Shown: one piece after another, positions 62,086 to 64,000 of the stretch
Position numbering within the stretch: position 1 is the first letter of the stretch
Layout: every line of letters starts with the position of its first letter
Program-made: the position numbers and the translations under genes
Notes under the pieces: generated by a model
The model's input: only the letters and a program-made list of their open reading frames with translations
Database searches by the model: none
Told to the model about the DNA's origin: nothing
Assembly (NCBI RefSeq): GCF_900105965.1
Contig: NZ_FNTV01000001.1
Location: forward strand, 3,472,001 to 3,536,000
Direction: 5' to 3'
DNA length: 64,000 bases
Source: Arthrobacter alpinus
Lineage (GTDB): Bacteria; Actinomycetota; Actinomycetes; Actinomycetales; Micrococcaceae

Positions 62086-62335
62086 GTTGTGAAGCCTGAT
62101 TCTTCTCAGACGCAGGAGCCGATGCACCAGGGCCCAGGCTTGTCCACTTGTCTTGTCCGTGTGGACAGATTTTGCCGATTCTAGCCACAAGGGCCCTGTC
62201 CATTTGGCTAGATTGCATCAGAAATGTTGCTGACTGCGCGCTCGAGTCCGTAGCGTCAGAAGAGCGCGGTAGGGGCACTGAACAATCTGCTTGCATCACC
62301 GAGCATCTCGCCAAACCAGTCCGAAGGAGAAGACG
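62086..62335. other. Gap between kinase and small peptide gene
   Basis: Contains a hairpin-like TTGTCCAC ... GTGGACAG (about 62138-62167), and TGTCC repeats (TTGTCC, CTGTCC), which could be an attenuator or regulator site. A TAGATT at 62209 is a possible -10. No longer open frame. Confidence 0.4.
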
Positions 62336-62440
62336 ATGAAGGCTTTACGCGTATCTTGCACTGGTCGTAAGGCACAGCCCGGGGCGTCAAAGACACCCGG
62401 CATCTGGCCAACGGGCACCATTCCTGTATTCGGAGTCTGA
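62336..62440 (+). CDS. Small peptide gene, 34 residues
   Basis: ATG 62336 stands seven bases after AAGGAG, the strongest ribosome site in this area. The peptide begins MKALRVSCTGRKAQPG and ends in a hydrophobic GIWPTGTIPVFGV. No signal peptide. Placed between the kinase and its regulator, it could be a signal, a regulator or a leader peptide. Not recognised; conservation would settle whether it is real. Confidence 0.45.
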   Translation: MKALRVSCTGRKAQPGASKTPGIWPTGTIPVFGV

Positions 62441-62451
62441 TTCCGAGTACG

Positions 62452-62457
62452 TAGACT
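62452..62457 (+). promoter_or_regulatory. -10 box, leaderless start of response regulator gene
   Basis: TAGACT six bases before ATG 62464. Confidence 0.55.
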
Positions 62458-62463
62458 GTCAAC

Positions 62464-63150
62464 ATGAGTGTGAGCGCTGAAGAAACCGAGCTTATTGCCA
62501 CGTCAGATCCAATCGACGTGATCATTGTTGACGATGAAAAATTCGTGCGCGGGGCGTTGCGGACTTATTTGTCCCAGGCTGCAGACTTAGTGGTGGTGGG
62601 TGAAGGCGAGAACGGCGCTGACGCTGTCCGCCTCGCGCACGAGTACCACCCGGATGTCATGCTTATCGACATTCAGATGCCCGTTATGGACGGCATTGCC
62701 GCCATTCGGAAGATCGTGGCCCAGATCCCAGAGATCCGAATCCTGGTGGTGACTGGGCATATCTCCGACACCTACCTCAAAGCAGCCCTGATTGCAGGAG
62801 CCAGCGGGTACGTTGTCAAAGACGCAGAGCCAGGGCGAATCGTTGCCGCCGTGCGGGAAGTCCACGCCGGTGACTGCCCGATAGATCCTGCTGTGACCCA
62901 CCTCCTTGTCGCAGATGTTCGCAAGAGTCTGCCTGCCCGCAGGCCCCGCCCTGACATCGATCTTTCGGATCGGGAAACCGATGTCTTGCGGCTACTTTGT
63001 GAGGGGCGCAGCAATAGCGAAATCGCAGCTGCGCTCTTTCTCTCCGAGTCCACTGTTAAGTACCATCTTGTCCGTTTGGGCAGGAAATTTGATGCCCGCG
63101 ACCGTCTGCAATTGGTGATCACGGCGCTTAGAACGGGGGTCGTGGCGTAG
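62464..63150 (+). CDS. Response regulator, NarL/LuxR class
   Basis: 228 residues: receiver with IVDDEKF, phosphoacceptor Asp in PDVMLIDIQMPVMDG and Lys in YVVKDAEP; LuxR HTH LSDRETDVLRLLCEGRSNSEI, LFLSESTVKYHLVRL. Leaderless by a TAGACT six bases before the ATG. Presumed partner of the kinase at 60835. A secreted-peptide gene follows 138 bases later. Confidence 0.9.
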   Translation: MSVSAEETELIATSDPIDVIIVDDEKFVRGALRTYLSQAADLVVVGEGENGADAVRLAHEYHPDVMLIDIQMPVMDGIAAIRKIVAQIPEIRILVVTGHISDTYLKAALIAGASGYVVKDAEPGRIVAAVREVHAGDCPIDPAVTHLLVADVRKSLPARRPRPDIDLSDRETDVLRLLCEGRSNSEIAAALFLSESTVKYHLVRLGRKFDARDRLQLVITALRTGVVA

Positions 63151-63287
63151 GGGGCTGATAAAAAGACTGTCCAAAAGGATAGGGGGTGAGTTGTGCTCTG
63201 CCTGTATACCTTGCGGCGCCTGAGACTTATGCTGGGGATCATCCACGCCACGGTGGGCCATGCTCACCCCGTTGAAAGGCTCCTGTC

Positions 63288-63500
63288 ATGAAATCACCTT
63301 TTGTCACTGCGGGTGTTACGGCAGTCATTGCAGTAGGTCTCATTTTGTCTCCCGGCCTTTCTCCGGCGTCGGCCAGCACAGGCGATGAAACTGTCTCAAC
63401 CACTACAGCCACCTCCCAGGTTATGAATTCTGGTTCCGTAGCCTCGACGTACGGCGTTTGGTACTTGCCGTGCAGCTTTGCCGGTCTCCGGTGGTGCTAG
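63288..63500 (+). CDS. Small secreted peptide with C-terminal Cys pair
   Basis: 70 residues. A signal peptide (MKSPFVTAG, hydrophobic core, cleavage after ASA at residue 29) leaves a 41-residue mature peptide, Ser/Thr-rich at first and then YGVWYLPCSFAGLRWC, where Cys62 and Cys70 flank a 7-residue loop and Cys70 is the last residue. GAAAGG precedes the ATG. A disulfide or thiolactone loop is possible. Not recognised; could be a pheromone or bacteriocin-like peptide regulated by the upstream system. Confidence 0.6.
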   Translation: MKSPFVTAGVTAVIAVGLILSPGLSPASASTGDETVSTTTATSQVMNSGSVASTYGVWYLPCSFAGLRWC

Positions 63501-63668
63501 AAACCACCAAAATCATTGGTTCGGCGCCCCGGCGGAACGAGCCTGCCCCCTTTGGGCGTTCAACGTGATGATCAAACGATCAGCGGAAGTGTTGGGGGAC
63601 GCCCATAATTCACCCTCTCGCGTGTCGCAGTTGTTGCTGCGCGCCGTGGCATCGGGCTGACACACGAG

Positions 63669-63712
63669 CGCCCTTCCCTCCGTTGGTTTTCCGGCCGTCG
63701 GTGGGAGGGGCG
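63669..63712 (+). terminator. Rho-independent terminator
   Basis: CGCCCTTCCCTCC pairs with GGTGGGAGGGGCG (one wobble, one mismatch) across a 18-base loop and is followed by TTTTT on the plus strand. It ends the small-peptide region; on the minus strand it lies beyond the BASS-family stop. Confidence 0.75.
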
Positions 63713-63774
63713 TTTTTGTGTTTCCAAATGTTTTTCGTAACGTGCAGTTCCAGAAGGAGCCGCACCGGTGCGAT

Positions 63775-64000
63775 TTAGCGTTCCGTAAGCGGCTTGCGGG
63801 CCAGCCACGCGGCCACAACGGCTCCGGAAATGTTGTGCCAGACGGAAAATACGGCAGAGGGCAATGCTGCAAGAGGCGAGAAATGAGCCGTGGCCAAGGT
63901 CGCGGCCAACCCCGAGTTCTGCATGCCGACCTCGAAGGCGAGGGCTCGGCGTGCCTTGGCATCGAGGCGTCCCAGCTTTCCAGCCAGGTAACCAAGGCCC
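63775..64000 (-). CDS. BASS-family transporter, C-terminal part (runs off right edge)
   Basis: The last 74 residues are visible, to the TAA at 63775. KARRALAFEVGMQNSGLAATLATAHFSPLAALPSAVFSVWHNISGAVVA is the signature of bile acid:Na+ symporter-like transporters (the EVGMQNSGLA motif). The start lies beyond the window. Substrate unknown. Confidence 0.82.
   Translation of the reverse strand, partial: GLGYLAGKLGRLDAKARRALAFEVGMQNSGLAATLATAHFSPLAALPSAVFSVWHNISGAVVAAWLARKPLTER

Noticed and set aside
63478..63660. A 60-codon frame overlapping the end of the small secreted peptide gene
   Set aside because: No ribosome site, no signal peptide and no hydrophobic pattern; it may be chance or a 3' UTR.

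Overview
The window is a high-GC stretch of chromosome with actinobacterial gene content: a mycothiol-type DinB enzyme, a WXG100 protein, a Stealth-type sugar-phosphotransferase, LuxR/NarL two-component pairs, GTG and TTG starts, and many genes that appear leaderless (TAnnnT about 6-7 bases before the start codon). Family content is closest to Arthrobacter-like Micrococcaceae; this is inference from gene content, not a database match. No rRNA, tRNA, CRISPR array, transposase or phage structural gene was seen.

Layout. 1-2.4 kb: the N-terminal half of a sensor kinase and an ABC-F ATPase. 2.4-9.2 kb: a phosphonate-uptake and degradation locus (binding protein, two permeases and ATPase of the 2-aminoethylphosphonate type, a FAD amine oxidase-like enzyme, a phosphonatase-like HAD hydrolase and a GntR regulator with two matching operators). 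9.4-18.4 kb: MFS transporter, PAP2 phosphatase, an ABC exporter with its own two-component system, an aquaporin, an M18 aminopeptidase and a DUF1345 membrane protein. 18.4-26.5 kb: a very large RecB-like nuclease/RNase H-like/helicase protein, a TIGR01777 epimerase-like protein, and a LysE exporter divergent from its LysR regulator. 26.5-31.2 kb: LacI regulator with GH35 beta-galactosidase, then a small unknown protein and a secreted HNH nuclease lipoprotein.

31.3-42.4 kb is the most remarkable part: one long minus-strand operon of 12 genes (DUF475/TerC-like membrane protein, four TerD paralogues, TelA, two unrecognised proteins, then a C-C bond lyase, a two-domain phosphoribosyltransferase-TRSP protein, a second phosphoribosyltransferase-like protein usually labelled StiP, and a HAD phosphatase). 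It combines a calcium-linked Ter membrane/stress module with a module expected to make a nucleoside-like small molecule. A divergent gene carries a restriction-enzyme (HsdR N-terminal) nuclease domain.

42.8-64 kb: adenosine/adenine deaminase, a second LysE exporter with an Lrp regulator, lutABC lactate oxidation, two DinB proteins, Stealth protein plus DoxX-like protein, a TetR-controlled flavin amine oxidase followed by a universal stress protein and an amino-acid/amine permease, DUF5997 divergent from a LysR-like effector domain that has lost its HTH and gained a basic tail, an orphan WXG100 protein, a proline-racemase family enzyme with a Cys/Ser active site, a two-component system interleaved with two small peptide genes, and the 3' part of a BASS-family transporter. 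Several long intergenic palindromes, including a nearly perfect 80-base one, sit at gene ends between 44.9 and 59.3 kb.
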